A stretch of DNA of 64,000 nt from Devosia sp. A16. GTDB lineage: Bacteria > Pseudomonadota > Alphaproteobacteria > Rhizobiales > Devosiaceae. This document shows, piece after piece, positions 27,046-35,402 of the stretch. The notes under the pieces are model-generated. The model was given only the letters and a program-made list of their open reading frames with translations. It searched no databases and had not been told where the DNA came from. The stretch spans positions 3,201,501-3,265,500 of the forward strand of contig NZ_CP012945.1 of assembly GCF_001402915.1 (NCBI RefSeq), written 5' to 3'. A program made the position numbers and the translations under genes. Every line of letters starts with the position of its first letter. The stretch's first letter is position 1.

Positions 27046-28290
27046 CTAGGCCCACTCGCCCTGTCGCATCACCGGTACTTTGCTCCCGTCGGCCGTGATG
27101 CCGTCGATGTCGATCTTGTCCGAGCCGATCATCCAGTCGATGTGGATCAGGCTCTTGTTGCCGCCGCGGGCCGCAATTTCGTCGGCGCTCATCTTGGTGC
27201 CGTTGATGAAGCAGTCGGCGTAACACTGGCCCAGCGCAATGTGGCTCGCGGCATTTTCGTCGAACAGCGTGTTGTAGAACAGCACGCCGCTCTTCGAGAT
27301 CGGCGACGAGTGCGGCACCAGCGCCACCTCGCCCAGCCGGCGCGAGCCCTCGTCGGTGTCGAGCACCTTCTGCAGCACCGCTTCGCCCCTCGATGCCTTG
27401 GCCTCGACGATCCGCCCGCCCTCGAACTTCACCTCGATATCGGCGATCAGCGTGCCGTTGTGGCTGAGTGGCTTGGTCGAACGGACATAGCCCTCGACGC
27501 GCTGGCTGTGCGGTGTGGTGAACACCTCCTCGGTGGGAATGTTCGGGTTGCAGGTAATGCCGTTCTTGGCCTCGGAAGCGCCGCCCTTCCAGCGATGCTC
27601 GTCGGCGAGCCCGATGGTGAGGTCCGTGCCCGGGCCGCGATAATGAAGCGAGGCGAAGCGCTGGCCGTTGAGCCAGGTCCAGCGCTCCTTGAGCTTGGCA
27701 TTGTGCGCCGTCCAGGCGCCGATCGGATCGTCGACGTCCACCCGGCTCGCCGCAAAGATCGCATCGGCCAGCTTCCTGACCGCCACCTCCTCGGCATCGT
27801 CGGGAAACACCAGCCTCGCCCAGGCCGCGTTGGGATACGAGACGATGTTCCAGTTAATGTCGAAGCCGGTGATCTTCTCCAGCGCCGGCTTATAGGCCAT
27901 CGAGGTGGCGCGGTTGGCGCGCGCCACTTTGGTCGGGTCTTCGCCGGCCAGCATCATCGGGTTGTCGCCCGAGATGGCGAGGCGTGCGGCATTGTTGCCG
28001 AATGCCCGGGCCATACCCTCGAACAGCCAGCCGGGTGCCTTGTCGAAGCTGGCATCGGCGGCATAGCGATAGCGATTGAGCGTAATCTCCTCGTCCGAGA
28101 AGATCGGCTGCACGATGCCGGCGCCGGCCTTGTAGGCATGCTCGGTGATCTTGCGCACCAGCGGCAATGCCGCCATCGGCGCGGTCAGGACGAGATCCTG
28201 CCCGGGCTGGAGCTGGAGCCCCACTTTGATCGCCACCTGGGCGAGCTTGTCGAGTTTGACCGGATCGATCGGGTTATTGCCCTGAGCCAT
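27046..28290 (-). CDS. M29-family metallo-aminopeptidase (aminopeptidase T-like)
   Basis: This 414-residue protein has the M29 signature blocks: IPTEEVFTTPHSQRVEGYV with the first metal-binding Glu, SRRLGEVALVPHSSPI, FYNTLFDENAASHIALGQ, and HIDWMIGS near the C-terminus. These cytosolic enzymes use two metal ions (Co or Zn) to remove N-terminal residues from peptides. The length is normal for the family. A small frame with a strong ribosome binding site overlaps its 5' end. Confidence 0.92.
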   Translation of the reverse strand: MAQGNNPIDPVKLDKLAQVAIKVGLQLQPGQDLVLTAPMAALPLVRKITEHAYKAGAGIVQPIFSDEEITLNRYRYAADASFDKAPGWLFEGMARAFGNNAARLAISGDNPMMLAGEDPTKVARANRATSMAYKPALEKITGFDINWNIVSYPNAAWARLVFPDDAEEVAVRKLADAIFAASRVDVDDPIGAWTAHNAKLKERWTWLNGQRFASLHYRGPGTDLTIGLADEHRWKGGASEAKNGITCNPNIPTEEVFTTPHSQRVEGYVRSTKPLSHNGTLIADIEVKFEGGRIVEAKASRGEAVLQKVLDTDEGSRRLGEVALVPHSSPISKSGVLFYNTLFDENAASHIALGQCYADCFINGTKMSADEIAARGGNKSLIHIDWMIGSDKIDIDGITADGSKVPVMRQGEWA

Positions 28291-28484
28291 TGGAAAACCT
28301 TCGCAAAAACAGGAACGAGAGGCATACGCCGAGCGTCCGCCTGCTTCAAGGCAGCCAGATGCCGTAACTCGCAGTCGCCGCGCTCGATCTCGGTTCCGAC
28401 CCCGAGCAGCCAGGCCCGCCTGGCCGCCAGGCGTTCCATCGACTCCTCACCGGTCCATTGCACTCCCATCCGTGTCCAATCCAT
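28185..28484 (-). CDS. Small ORF with strong ribosome binding site (uncertain)
   Basis: This 99-residue frame begins MDWTRMGVQWTGEESMERLA. ACAGGAG lies 6 bases before its ATG, the best ribosome binding site in this gap. Third-position GC is high in the first 50 codons and falls later, and the last third overlaps the M29 peptidase start in another frame. It could be a leader peptide, a decayed gene or chance. No family is recognised. Confidence 0.3.
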   Translation of the reverse strand: MDWTRMGVQWTGEESMERLAARRAWLLGVGTEIERGDCELRHLAALKQADARRMPLVPVFAKVFQWLRAITRSIRSNSTSSPRWRSKWGSSSSPGRISS

Positions 28485-28556
28485 TTCCGTCTCCTGTGGT
28501 TGTCACGAGAGATGGTCGAGCTGGGTTTGGGGGATTCGACATGTCGGGAATCGAGT

Positions 28557-28677
28557 GCTTGGCTGCCCCTCACCCTAGCCCTCTCCCCAAAGGGGCGAGG
28601 GGACGCACTTAGCGCCAGCGGTGCCACAACGCCCCCTCGCCCCTTTGGGAGGGTCGGGGTGAGGGGCGCCAAGCGCA
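28557..28677. repeat. Palindromic repeat, GCTTGGCGCCCCTCACCC family, copy 1
   Basis: The outer arms are GCTTGGCTGCCCCTCACCC and GGGGTGAGGGGCGCCAAGC. The inner arms carry CCCTCTCCCCAAAGGGGCGAGGG and CCCTCGCCCCTTTGGGAGGG. The same element, better preserved, lies at 44874-44994. It fills the space between the small ORF and the ppk2 end region (28678-28785 shows nothing else). Confidence 0.7.
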
Positions 28678-28785
28678 CCGCCGCCTAGTGTGTCCGCCCC
28701 TCATGCACGCCTCAGATGAAACTCATGGCAGTTCGGCAGGACCACAGCGAGGCGCCGGTGCGCGCCGCCCCCACCAGGCTAGCCC

Positions 28786-29721
28786 TCAATAGACCTCCGG
28801 CACGTAGAGTTCCGGCTTGACCGCGTGCCGCACATAGTCGGCGTGGCGCACGCGGGCCGGCAGTTCCACCTCCTGCTTGGGCACATCCTCGTATGCCACC
28901 TGGCTCAGCAGGTGGGAGATCATGTTCAGTCGCGCCCGCTTCTTGTCCACCGCCTGCACCACCCACCATGGCGCTTCGTCCGTATGGGTGCGGTCGAACA
29001 TCTCCTCCTTGGCGCGGGTATAGTCTTCCCAGTGCACCCGGCTTTCGAGGTCCATGGGGCTGAGCTTCCACTGCTTCAGCGGGTCGTGGATGCGCATCCT
29101 GAAGCGGAATTCCTGTTCCTCGTCGGTGATCGAGAACCAGTACTTGACGAGGATGATGCCCGAGCGGACCAGCATGCGCTCGAAGTCCGGCACGGTCTCG
29201 AAGAATTCTTCCAGCTGCTCGGGAGTGCAGAAGCCCATCACCCGCTCGACGCCGGCGCGGTTGTACCAGGAGCGGTCGAACAGCACCATTTCACCGGCCG
29301 ACGGCAGGTGCGGTACATAGCGCTGGAAGTACCACTGACCCTGTTCCTTGTTGGTCGGGGCCGGCAGCGCCACCACGCGGCAGGTGCGCGGGTTGAGCCG
29401 CTGCGTCACCCGCTTGATCGCGCCGCCCTTGCCGGCGGAATCGCGACCTTCGAAGATCACCAGCATCTTCAGCTTCTTGTAGGCCACCCAGTCCTGCAGC
29501 TTCACCAGCTCATGCTGCAGCCGGAACAGCTCGCGGAAATACACCTTGCGGTCGAGCGTTTCTTCCGCTGGGCCGGACATGCCCTCGGCGACCAGCTCGT
29601 CGAGCCGGTCGTCCTCCATCTGCATTTCCAGCTCTTCGTCGAAATCGTCGGCGATCGCCTGCTTGATCCGCTCGAGTTCGGCCGGCGTCTTGGTCGCGTG
29701 ATCGTTCATCGGGGCACCCAT
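28786..29721 (-). CDS. ppk2: Polyphosphate kinase 2 (PPK2 family)
   Basis: This protein of about 311 residues has Walker A in VIFEGRDSAGKGGAIKR, the lid and Walker B region VLFDRSWYNRAGVERVMGF, and the PPK2 C-terminal block (FRFRMRIHDPLKQWKLSPMDLESRVHWEDY). The acidic N-terminus (DDFDEELEMQMEDDRLDELV) is typical of class I PPK2. It moves phosphate between polyphosphate and nucleotides. ATG 29721 is preferred, although ATG 29709 is equally possible; the longer frame would overlap the cyclase gene upstream. Confidence 0.93.
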   Translation of the reverse strand: MGAPMNDHATKTPAELERIKQAIADDFDEELEMQMEDDRLDELVAEGMSGPAEETLDRKVYFRELFRLQHELVKLQDWVAYKKLKMLVIFEGRDSAGKGGAIKRVTQRLNPRTCRVVALPAPTNKEQGQWYFQRYVPHLPSAGEMVLFDRSWYNRAGVERVMGFCTPEQLEEFFETVPDFERMLVRSGIILVKYWFSITDEEQEFRFRMRIHDPLKQWKLSPMDLESRVHWEDYTRAKEEMFDRTHTDEAPWWVVQAVDKKRARLNMISHLLSQVAYEDVPKQEVELPARVRHADYVRHAVKPELYVPEVY

Positions 29722-29782
29722 GGATAGCTCGCGGCGAGGGGTGCCCGTTCCGTATGAACCTATTGTGACCGTATGGGGTAAG

Positions 29783-31546
29783 TCAGGCCTCGGCGACGCC
29801 CGCCAGTCGCAGCCCATCGAGGATCGCCGCGACCCGCGAGGGGTCCTTTTGTGGTTGCGCCGCCCAGACCTGCGCGATGGTCACGCCGGGGGACAGCCGC
29901 ATGAGCGTCGCCAAGTGCCGCTGCGCCTCGTCCAGCCGCCCCAGATGGGCGTTGGCGGCCACCAGCATCCAGTAGGTGCACACATAGCTCGGATTGGCCG
30001 AGACCGAGCGCTTAGCCCATACCAGGGCGTCCTCGTACCTGCCCTTGATCATCTGTGCATGCGAGATCGCGGTCAGCGGCCAGTGCGCCCCGTCTAGGCT
30101 CGGGCTGAGCCGGATGGCGTGCTCGCTGAAGGCGATCGCATCGTCGACATTGCCCAGGTGCAGGTGCGTGATGCCGGCAAAGATCATCACCGTCAGATTG
30201 TTCGGGTTGCTCTCCACCGCCCGCTGCGTCAGCACCAGCCCGCGGTCGTAGTCCCTGAGGTTGTGGATGAGCATCATCGAGCTCAGCGACAGCACTACGG
30301 CATCGTCTCGCGCATTGGCCAGCGCCCGCTCCACCAGCTCGATGCCGAGTGCCGTGTCGTCGGTGCCGGGCGCGGCCCAGCCCATGGTCGAGCGGTGCAG
30401 CATGGCATTGCCGGCATAGACGAGGAAAGTGGGGTTGTTCGGCTCGAGCTCGATCGCCTTCAGCAGCAGCGTGATCGCCTCGGCATTGGCAGCGCGCGTC
30501 TGCGACAGGTGCATCGGCAGGGCGCGCAGGTAGAGATCGTAGGCCTCGACGCTGTCCGGCCGCTCGCGGCGCGAGCGCTCGATCTCGGCCCACCGGATGG
30601 TCGGCTCCGCCACCGAGGCGACCCTGAGGGTGATCTGGTCCTGGAACTCGAACACGTCGTCGAGCTTGCCGTCGAACTTGTCGGCCCACAGGTGCGCGCC
30701 GGTCATCGCGTCCACCAGCTGCGCGGTGATCCGCAGCCGGTCGCGCGACCGCCGCACGCTGCCTTCGAGCACATAGCGGACGCCAAGCTCACGTCCGACC
30801 TGGCGCACATCGACGGCGCGCCCCTTGTAGACGAAGCTCGAATTGCGGGCGACCACCGCGAAATCGCGGAACCGGCTCAGCGCCGTGATGATGTCCTCGA
30901 CCACCCCGTCGGCGAAATACTCCTGCTCGCTGTCGCCGCCCATATTGTCGAACGGCAGCACCGCCACGGACGGCTTGCGCGGCGTCACCGGCCCGAACTC
31001 CGGTGGCCGGGTGCTGCGCGCCGTGCCGGTCACCACCTCGAACACCCGCACTGGGCGTGCGATGTTCTTCAGCACCCGCTCGCCCAGGTCGCGGAAGCCG
31101 TCTTTCATCCGGTCGCGCACTTCCTCGAACACCTTGCTCGAGACATAGACGCCGCCGGGTTCGGCGATCTGTTGCAACCGCGCCGCGATGTTGATGCCGT
31201 CGCCGTAGATATGGGCGTCGTCATGCACCACGTCGCCCTGATTGACGCCGATACGGAAGATCATGCGCTTGCCTACCGGTACCCCGGCATTGCGCTGTTC
31301 CATCAGCGCCTGCATGGCGACGGCGGCCTCGACCGCCGAGACGGTGCTGGAGAACTCGGCGACGATGCCATCTCCGGCGAGATCCACCACGCGCCCGCCA
31401 TGGCGCTGCAGCAATTGCAGCACTGCCGTCTGGTGTCCCTTCAGCGCAGCGACGGTGCCGGATTCGTCAGCGCCGATCAGGGCGCTGTATCCCGCTACGT
31501 CCGCACAAAGGACCGCCGCCAGGCGGCGCGACAAGACTTGTTCCAT
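29783..31546 (-). CDS. Class III adenylate/guanylate cyclase with TolB-like and TPR domains
   Basis: This 587-residue protein has an N-terminal cyclase homology domain (about 5-170) with both metal-binding aspartates (Asp16 in CADVAGYSAL and Asp59 in AGDGIVAEFSS) and the NIAARLQ motif. A TolB/FlgO-like middle part follows (VAVLPFDNMGGDSEQEYFADGVVEDIITAL), then TPR-like repeats to the C-terminus. This layout is common in rhizobia, which carry many such cyclases. The lack of a membrane anchor suggests a soluble enzyme. It is followed 61 bases later by ppk2 on the same strand. Confidence 0.9.
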   Translation of the reverse strand: MEQVLSRRLAAVLCADVAGYSALIGADESGTVAALKGHQTAVLQLLQRHGGRVVDLAGDGIVAEFSSTVSAVEAAVAMQALMEQRNAGVPVGKRMIFRIGVNQGDVVHDDAHIYGDGINIAARLQQIAEPGGVYVSSKVFEEVRDRMKDGFRDLGERVLKNIARPVRVFEVVTGTARSTRPPEFGPVTPRKPSVAVLPFDNMGGDSEQEYFADGVVEDIITALSRFRDFAVVARNSSFVYKGRAVDVRQVGRELGVRYVLEGSVRRSRDRLRITAQLVDAMTGAHLWADKFDGKLDDVFEFQDQITLRVASVAEPTIRWAEIERSRRERPDSVEAYDLYLRALPMHLSQTRAANAEAITLLLKAIELEPNNPTFLVYAGNAMLHRSTMGWAAPGTDDTALGIELVERALANARDDAVVLSLSSMMLIHNLRDYDRGLVLTQRAVESNPNNLTVMIFAGITHLHLGNVDDAIAFSEHAIRLSPSLDGAHWPLTAISHAQMIKGRYEDALVWAKRSVSANPSYVCTYWMLVAANAHLGRLDEAQRHLATLMRLSPGVTIAQVWAAQPQKDPSRVAAILDGLRLAGVAEA

Positions 31547-31625
31547 TTCCGCTTCCTAGGCGGAGTCACCGCGCCCTGCCTCAGGGTAAAGCGTGGCGTT
31601 GTTACTTGGAAGTGGAAACGTAAGC

Positions 31626-32036
31626 TCACTCTGCTTTGGGGAGGAGCCGGAAATCCGGCAGCTCGCGCAAGCCGAGCTCCGGTCCGGCCGGCGAATAGAC
31701 CACGAACAGCTGCATTGGCTGGCTTCCGGTATTCAGCGTCGAATGGAATCGATCCTCGGGTACGAACACCGTGCAGCCCGGCCCCACCTTCTGCACCACC
31801 GGCACGCCCTCGGGCGTTTCGACCATCTGCTCACCCTCGCCCGAGATCACGAATATGATCTCTTCGGCGCCCGGATGGTTATGCCGGCTGTGTCCCTGGC
31901 CGGGCGGCAGGTCCACCACACCGCCCGAGAACCGCTTGGCGCCGTTCACCTCTGGCGCCACGGTCAGCGCCAGCTTGCCCCAATCGAAACCGAACGCGCT
32001 GACGTCGCGCGGATAGACGAAATTGTTCTCGGTCAT
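31626..32036 (-). CDS. Cupin-domain protein
   Basis: This 136-residue single-cupin protein has motif 1 GQGHSRHNHPGAEEIIFVISGEGE, giving the metal ligands His, His and Glu, and motif 2 PEDRFHSTLNTG with the last His. The function could be sugar or metabolite isomerisation, dioxygenation or sensing; the sequence does not decide. ATG 32036 follows GAGGGAGAAAACA. Confidence 0.85.
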   Translation of the reverse strand: MTENNFVYPRDVSAFGFDWGKLALTVAPEVNGAKRFSGGVVDLPPGQGHSRHNHPGAEEIIFVISGEGEQMVETPEGVPVVQKVGPGCTVFVPEDRFHSTLNTGSQPMQLFVVYSPAGPELGLRELPDFRLLPKAE

Positions 32037-32089
32037 TGTTTTCTCCCTCAAACCAGCAATCTAGCCACGGAGCCTTCCCCAGCCACGGT

Positions 32090-32167
32090 GTCATCCCAGC
32101 GAAAGCTGGGACCCATTTCACAGCCCGCGCCAGCCAATAGATAGGTCCCAGCTTTCGCTGGGATGAC
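32090..32167. repeat. Inverted repeat, GTCATCCCAGCGAAAGCTGGGA family, copy 1
   Basis: The arms GTCATCCCAGCGAAAGCTGG and its reverse complement are separated by about 34 bases, and each arm itself folds (CCCAGCGAAAGCTGGG). Copies lie at 42592-42669 and, diverged, at 63841-63930. This is a REP/BIME-like element. Confidence 0.75.
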
Positions 32168-32198
32168 ATCCAGTGTGGCGGAGCTTTCGCGGCACCGA

Positions 32199-33035
32199 TC
32201 AGGCTCCGGTCTTGAGCCCCTTGAACCCCTCGACCTGGGACTTGATCGCCACCTCCACCGGCAGCCGCTCCATCGAGCTCGCGCCGTAGAAGCCGTGGCA
32301 GCCCTGCACCCGGTCGAGAATGAACTTCGCATCATCGGGCATCGAGATCGGTCCGCCATGGCAGAGGACGATCACGTCATCCCGTGTCCGTCGCGCCGCC
32401 GCGGCAATGGCTTCGATCTCGGTCGCGCATTGTTCCAGCGATTTGGCCGCCGTTGCGCCGATGGCGCCGCCGGTGGTCACGCCCATATGCGCAACGATGA
32501 TGTCGGCACCCGCCCGCGTCATCGCCACCGCTTCGTCGGGGTTGAACACATAGGGCGTGGTCAGGAGGTCGAGCTTGTGCGCCTCGGCGATCATCTCGAC
32601 TTCGAGCCCATAGCCCATGCCGGTCTCCTCGAAGCTCACCCGCATCACCCCGTCGAACAGCCCCATGGTCGGGAAGTTCTGCACACCTGAGAAGCCCATG
32701 GCTTTGAGCTCGGCGAGGAACTGCGGCATCAGCACGAACGGATCGGTGCCGTTCACCCCGGCCAGCACCGGGGTGCGCTTCACCACCGGCAGCACCTCGC
32801 GCGCCATCTCCTTGACGATCTCGTTGGCGTTGCCATAGGCGAGCAGCCCCGCCGCCGAGCCGCGCCCCGCCATGCGGTAGCGGCCGGAATTGTAGATGAT
32901 GATCAGGTCGATGCCCCCGGCTTCTTCGGCCTTGGCCGAAATGCCGGTGCCGGCCCCGCCGCCCACGATCGGCTGGCCCCGGGCCACCATGTCGTGGAAT
33001 TTCCTCAAGATTTCGGCGCGCGCGATGGCAGCCAT
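32199..33035 (-). CDS. TIM-barrel phosphoenolpyruvate-hydrolase-like protein (Tm-1 C-terminal half)
   Basis: This 278-residue TIM-barrel protein of the PEP_hydrolase/IGPS-like family shows [52 protein letters not shown] and [13 protein letters not shown]. It matches the C-terminal part of plant Tm-1 proteins. The gene for the N-terminal part lies directly upstream (33055-34242). In bacteria the pair is usually encoded together; the reaction is unknown. ATG 33035 was chosen by family length. Confidence 0.85.
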   Translation of the reverse strand: MAAIARAEILRKFHDMVARGQPIVGGGAGTGISAKAEEAGGIDLIIIYNSGRYRMAGRGSAAGLLAYGNANEIVKEMAREVLPVVKRTPVLAGVNGTDPFVLMPQFLAELKAMGFSGVQNFPTMGLFDGVMRVSFEETGMGYGLEVEMIAEAHKLDLLTTPYVFNPDEAVAMTRAGADIIVAHMGVTTGGAIGATAAKSLEQCATEIEAIAAAARRTRDDVIVLCHGGPISMPDDAKFILDRVQGCHGFYGASSMERLPVEVAIKSQVEGFKGLKTGA

Positions 33036-33054
33036 GCTGTCTCCCTGGAAGGTG

Positions 33055-34242
33055 TTATGAGGTGATTTCGTGAAAGGCGCGCACCGCCGCCTCGGCAAAG
33101 CCGGGATCGTTGATGTGGCAGTCGAGCCGGATCAGCTGTCTCTCGCCGTTCCACTGTACGGTCCGCTCGATGGCGTCGAACAACTCGGCATCGGCCTCCG
33201 CGTCGCGGAACACGCCCCCCTCGATGTCGAGGGCCGACACGCCGCGTAGCGGCAACAGGAAGCGGATTGGTCCGGTGGCGGCGTTGAGTTTGCCGCCGAT
33301 CCATTCGCCGATCGCCCGGCACTCGTCCGCCGTCGTCCGCATCAACGTGACATTGGCATTGTGCGCGTGCAGCAGCCGGCCGGCATAGTGCGGCGGCACC
33401 GTTTCCGGCGCCCAGAAATTGACCATGTCGCAAGCCCCGACCGAGCCGACATACGGCACCGGCCGTCGCGACAGGCAGTCGAGCCGCTCGGGCCCGGCCG
33501 GCAGCACGCCGCCCAGCAGGTAGTCGCAGACCTCGGTGGTGGTGACGTCGATCAGCGCGCCGACCAGTCCGGAATCGACCAACATTTCCATGGTCTTGCC
33601 GCCCGTGCCGGTGGCGTGGAAGACCAACGGTTCGACCGCCCCGGTCAACAGGTCGACGATCTGCGTCACTGCCGGCGTCGTCACCCCGAACATGGTGAGC
33701 CCCACCGCCAGCTTGGTCGCCGGCTCCACCATCGTGGGGTTGGCGCTCATGGCCACCACCGCGAGGGCGGCGTTCGAGAGGATAACACGTGATATCCGGT
33801 TGAGCCCGGCGAGGTCGGTCACCGACGGCATCATCACGATGTCGCTCACCCCGACATAGGGCCCGACATCGCCCGAAGCGAGCGTCGAGACCATCACCTT
33901 GGGCAGTCCGATCGGCAGTTTCCGCATGCCGGCAGTGACGATCGAGGTGCCGCCGCCACCGCCGATGCCAACCATTCCGGCGATATCATCACGCGTTATG
34001 ACGAACTGCGCAAAGGCGTCGGCCATGCCCGCCACCGCCGTGCCGCGGTCCTCGGCTTCGAGCAAACCCGGCGGGCCGAACTTCGCCACCTCGGCGGCGC
34101 CGACCTCGGGCGGAATGGTCGGGGCGCGGATGCCCACGTCCACCAGCAGCGGGTCGGCGCCCAGCGCCCGGATTCGCTCGGCGAGGAAGGCCAGATCCTC
34201 GCCCTTGGTGTCGGCGGTGCCGACCACATAGATGCGCTTCAT
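33055..34242 (-). CDS. UPF0261 / Tm-1-like ATP-binding protein
   Basis: This 395-residue protein starts [28 protein letters not shown], the UPF0261 hallmark. It continues with [40 protein letters not shown] and NVTLMRTT. It corresponds to the ATP-binding N-terminal domain of plant Tm-1. It precedes its TIM-barrel partner by 19 bases, forming a two-gene operon divergent from a TetR regulator. ATG 34242 is the only start that fits the family. Confidence 0.88.
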   Translation of the reverse strand: MKRIYVVGTADTKGEDLAFLAERIRALGADPLLVDVGIRAPTIPPEVGAAEVAKFGPPGLLEAEDRGTAVAGMADAFAQFVITRDDIAGMVGIGGGGGTSIVTAGMRKLPIGLPKVMVSTLASGDVGPYVGVSDIVMMPSVTDLAGLNRISRVILSNAALAVVAMSANPTMVEPATKLAVGLTMFGVTTPAVTQIVDLLTGAVEPLVFHATGTGGKTMEMLVDSGLVGALIDVTTTEVCDYLLGGVLPAGPERLDCLSRRPVPYVGSVGACDMVNFWAPETVPPHYAGRLLHAHNANVTLMRTTADECRAIGEWIGGKLNAATGPIRFLLPLRGVSALDIEGGVFRDAEADAELFDAIERTVQWNGERQLIRLDCHINDPGFAEAAVRAFHEITS

Positions 34243-34288
34243 CGCACCCCTCCCGACACCGTTCGGGAACCCCGTCGGTGCTCTCTCC

Positions 34289-34301
34289 GCCATGTCATGG
34301 C
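34289..34301. promoter_or_regulatory. Palindrome GCCATG-T-CATGGC in the tm1-like/tetR divergent region
   Basis: This is a perfect 6+1+6 inverted repeat in the 110-base divergent promoter region between the UPF0261 gene and the TetR gene. It is a candidate operator for the TetR protein; no binding data can be read from sequence. Confidence 0.35.
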
Positions 34302-34316
34302 AGAGCCTTGCGGCCA

Positions 34317-34346
34317 TTGCAAAGCATTTTGAGATGTGCGTATCAT
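34317..34346 (+). promoter_or_regulatory. Candidate promoter of the tetR-like gene
   Basis: The -35 box is TTGCAA (34317-34322), the spacer 18 bases and the -10 box TATCAT (34341-34346), which matches TATAAT at five of six positions. The ATG at 34353 follows at once, so the mRNA would have almost no leader. Confidence 0.4.
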
Positions 34347-34352
34347 TTCGAC

Positions 34353-34985
34353 ATGGACGTCTCACAAGCTCAAGAGCAGCAGGTTTCCGAGCCCAAGGGA
34401 GCTCGTGCGCGAACTCGCAAACTGATGCTCGAAACCGCCATCGCCTTGATGCAGCAGGGCCAGACCCCCTCGGTCAGCGATGTCGCCGAAGCCGCGGGGG
34501 TGTCACGCGCCACTGCCTACCGGTACTTCCCGAGCCAGGCCGCCTTGGTGCACGCCGTGGTCGACGAGGGGCTGGGGCCGATCCTCAACTGGCAGAGCGC
34601 CAGCGACGATCCCGAGACCCGCGTCCTCGATCTGCTCTCGCTCACCATGCCGCGCGTCGCCGAATTCGAGGCGACCTTCAAGGCGGCGCTCAAGCTGTCG
34701 CTCGAGCAATGGGCGCAGCGCCGCGCCGGCACGCTCGGGGCCGAGCCGCCGTTCAAGCGCGGTCACCGCGTCGATCTGCTGCAAATGGCGATAGCGCCAC
34801 TCAAGAATAAATTGCCGGAAGCCAAGTTTCAGCGCCTGGCCAAGGCGCTGTCGCTGGTCTACGGCCTGGAAGTTCTTATTGTTCTCAAGGACTTGTGGGG
34901 GCTTGAGTTCGAGGAGACTACAGAAGTGGCGGGCTGGGCGGCCTCCGCCCTAGTTCGTGCGGCGGTGGCGGAGTCGGCGGCCTGA
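34353..34985 (+). CDS. TetR/AcrR-family transcriptional regulator
   Basis: This 210-residue regulator has an N-terminal TetR helix-turn-helix (RARTRKLMLETAIALMQQGQTPSVSDVAEAAGVSRATAYRYFPSQAALVHAVVDEG) and a helical ligand-binding domain with no specific family mark. It is divergent from the UPF0261/TIM-barrel operon and most likely controls it. It could also affect the sugar transporter operon that starts 418 bases downstream. Confidence 0.9.
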   Translation: MDVSQAQEQQVSEPKGARARTRKLMLETAIALMQQGQTPSVSDVAEAAGVSRATAYRYFPSQAALVHAVVDEGLGPILNWQSASDDPETRVLDLLSLTMPRVAEFEATFKAALKLSLEQWAQRRAGTLGAEPPFKRGHRVDLLQMAIAPLKNKLPEAKFQRLAKALSLVYGLEVLIVLKDLWGLEFEETTEVAGWAASALVRAAVAESAA

Positions 34986-35402
34986 GCAAAGTTGGGAAAC
35001 TATTTCCTGCATGTCGGTCACGACTTTCAAAAATGCTAGCATGTTAGCTTGACGACGCCGGCAAAACGTTGAAATTGTAAGGCTGACGCACGTCGATCAG
35101 AGGGAGAGATCGGAGGCGGATCTGGAGAAGTTGGGAGACTTTTCCACCCGCGACGGGACGAAGTGCGACGGGCGCTGAGGGGCGCCAAGCCGGAGCGTGT
35201 GCCGTGGCCTTGGGAGAGGCAACTGCCATGATGCCGGGCTGTCGAGGGACAATCACCTGAGACGTCGCGTGAGAACGGCCGGTCGTCGAAGCTTGGGAGA
35301 GCTTTTGTCCGGTTCGCTGCTGTCTAGGCCCCCGGCAAGGAGGAGGGGCTTCGGCCGGTGCCGCATCTGCCGGCCGTCGGAAGCGCTAGAGGGAGGACCA
35401 TA
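34986..35402. promoter_or_regulatory. 417-base upstream region of the sugar ABC operon
   Basis: No gene is seen here. The region holds the perfect palindrome ATGCTAGCAT (35033-35042), followed by GTTAGCTTGACG, with CTAGC and TTAGC eight bases apart. TTGACG (35049-35054) could be a -35 box, but no good -10 follows at the right distance. The remaining 330 bases or so would be a long leader. They include GAAGTTGGGAGACTTTTC near 35127, a weak relative of the AGCAAAAGT hairpin repeat. Confidence 0.45.
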
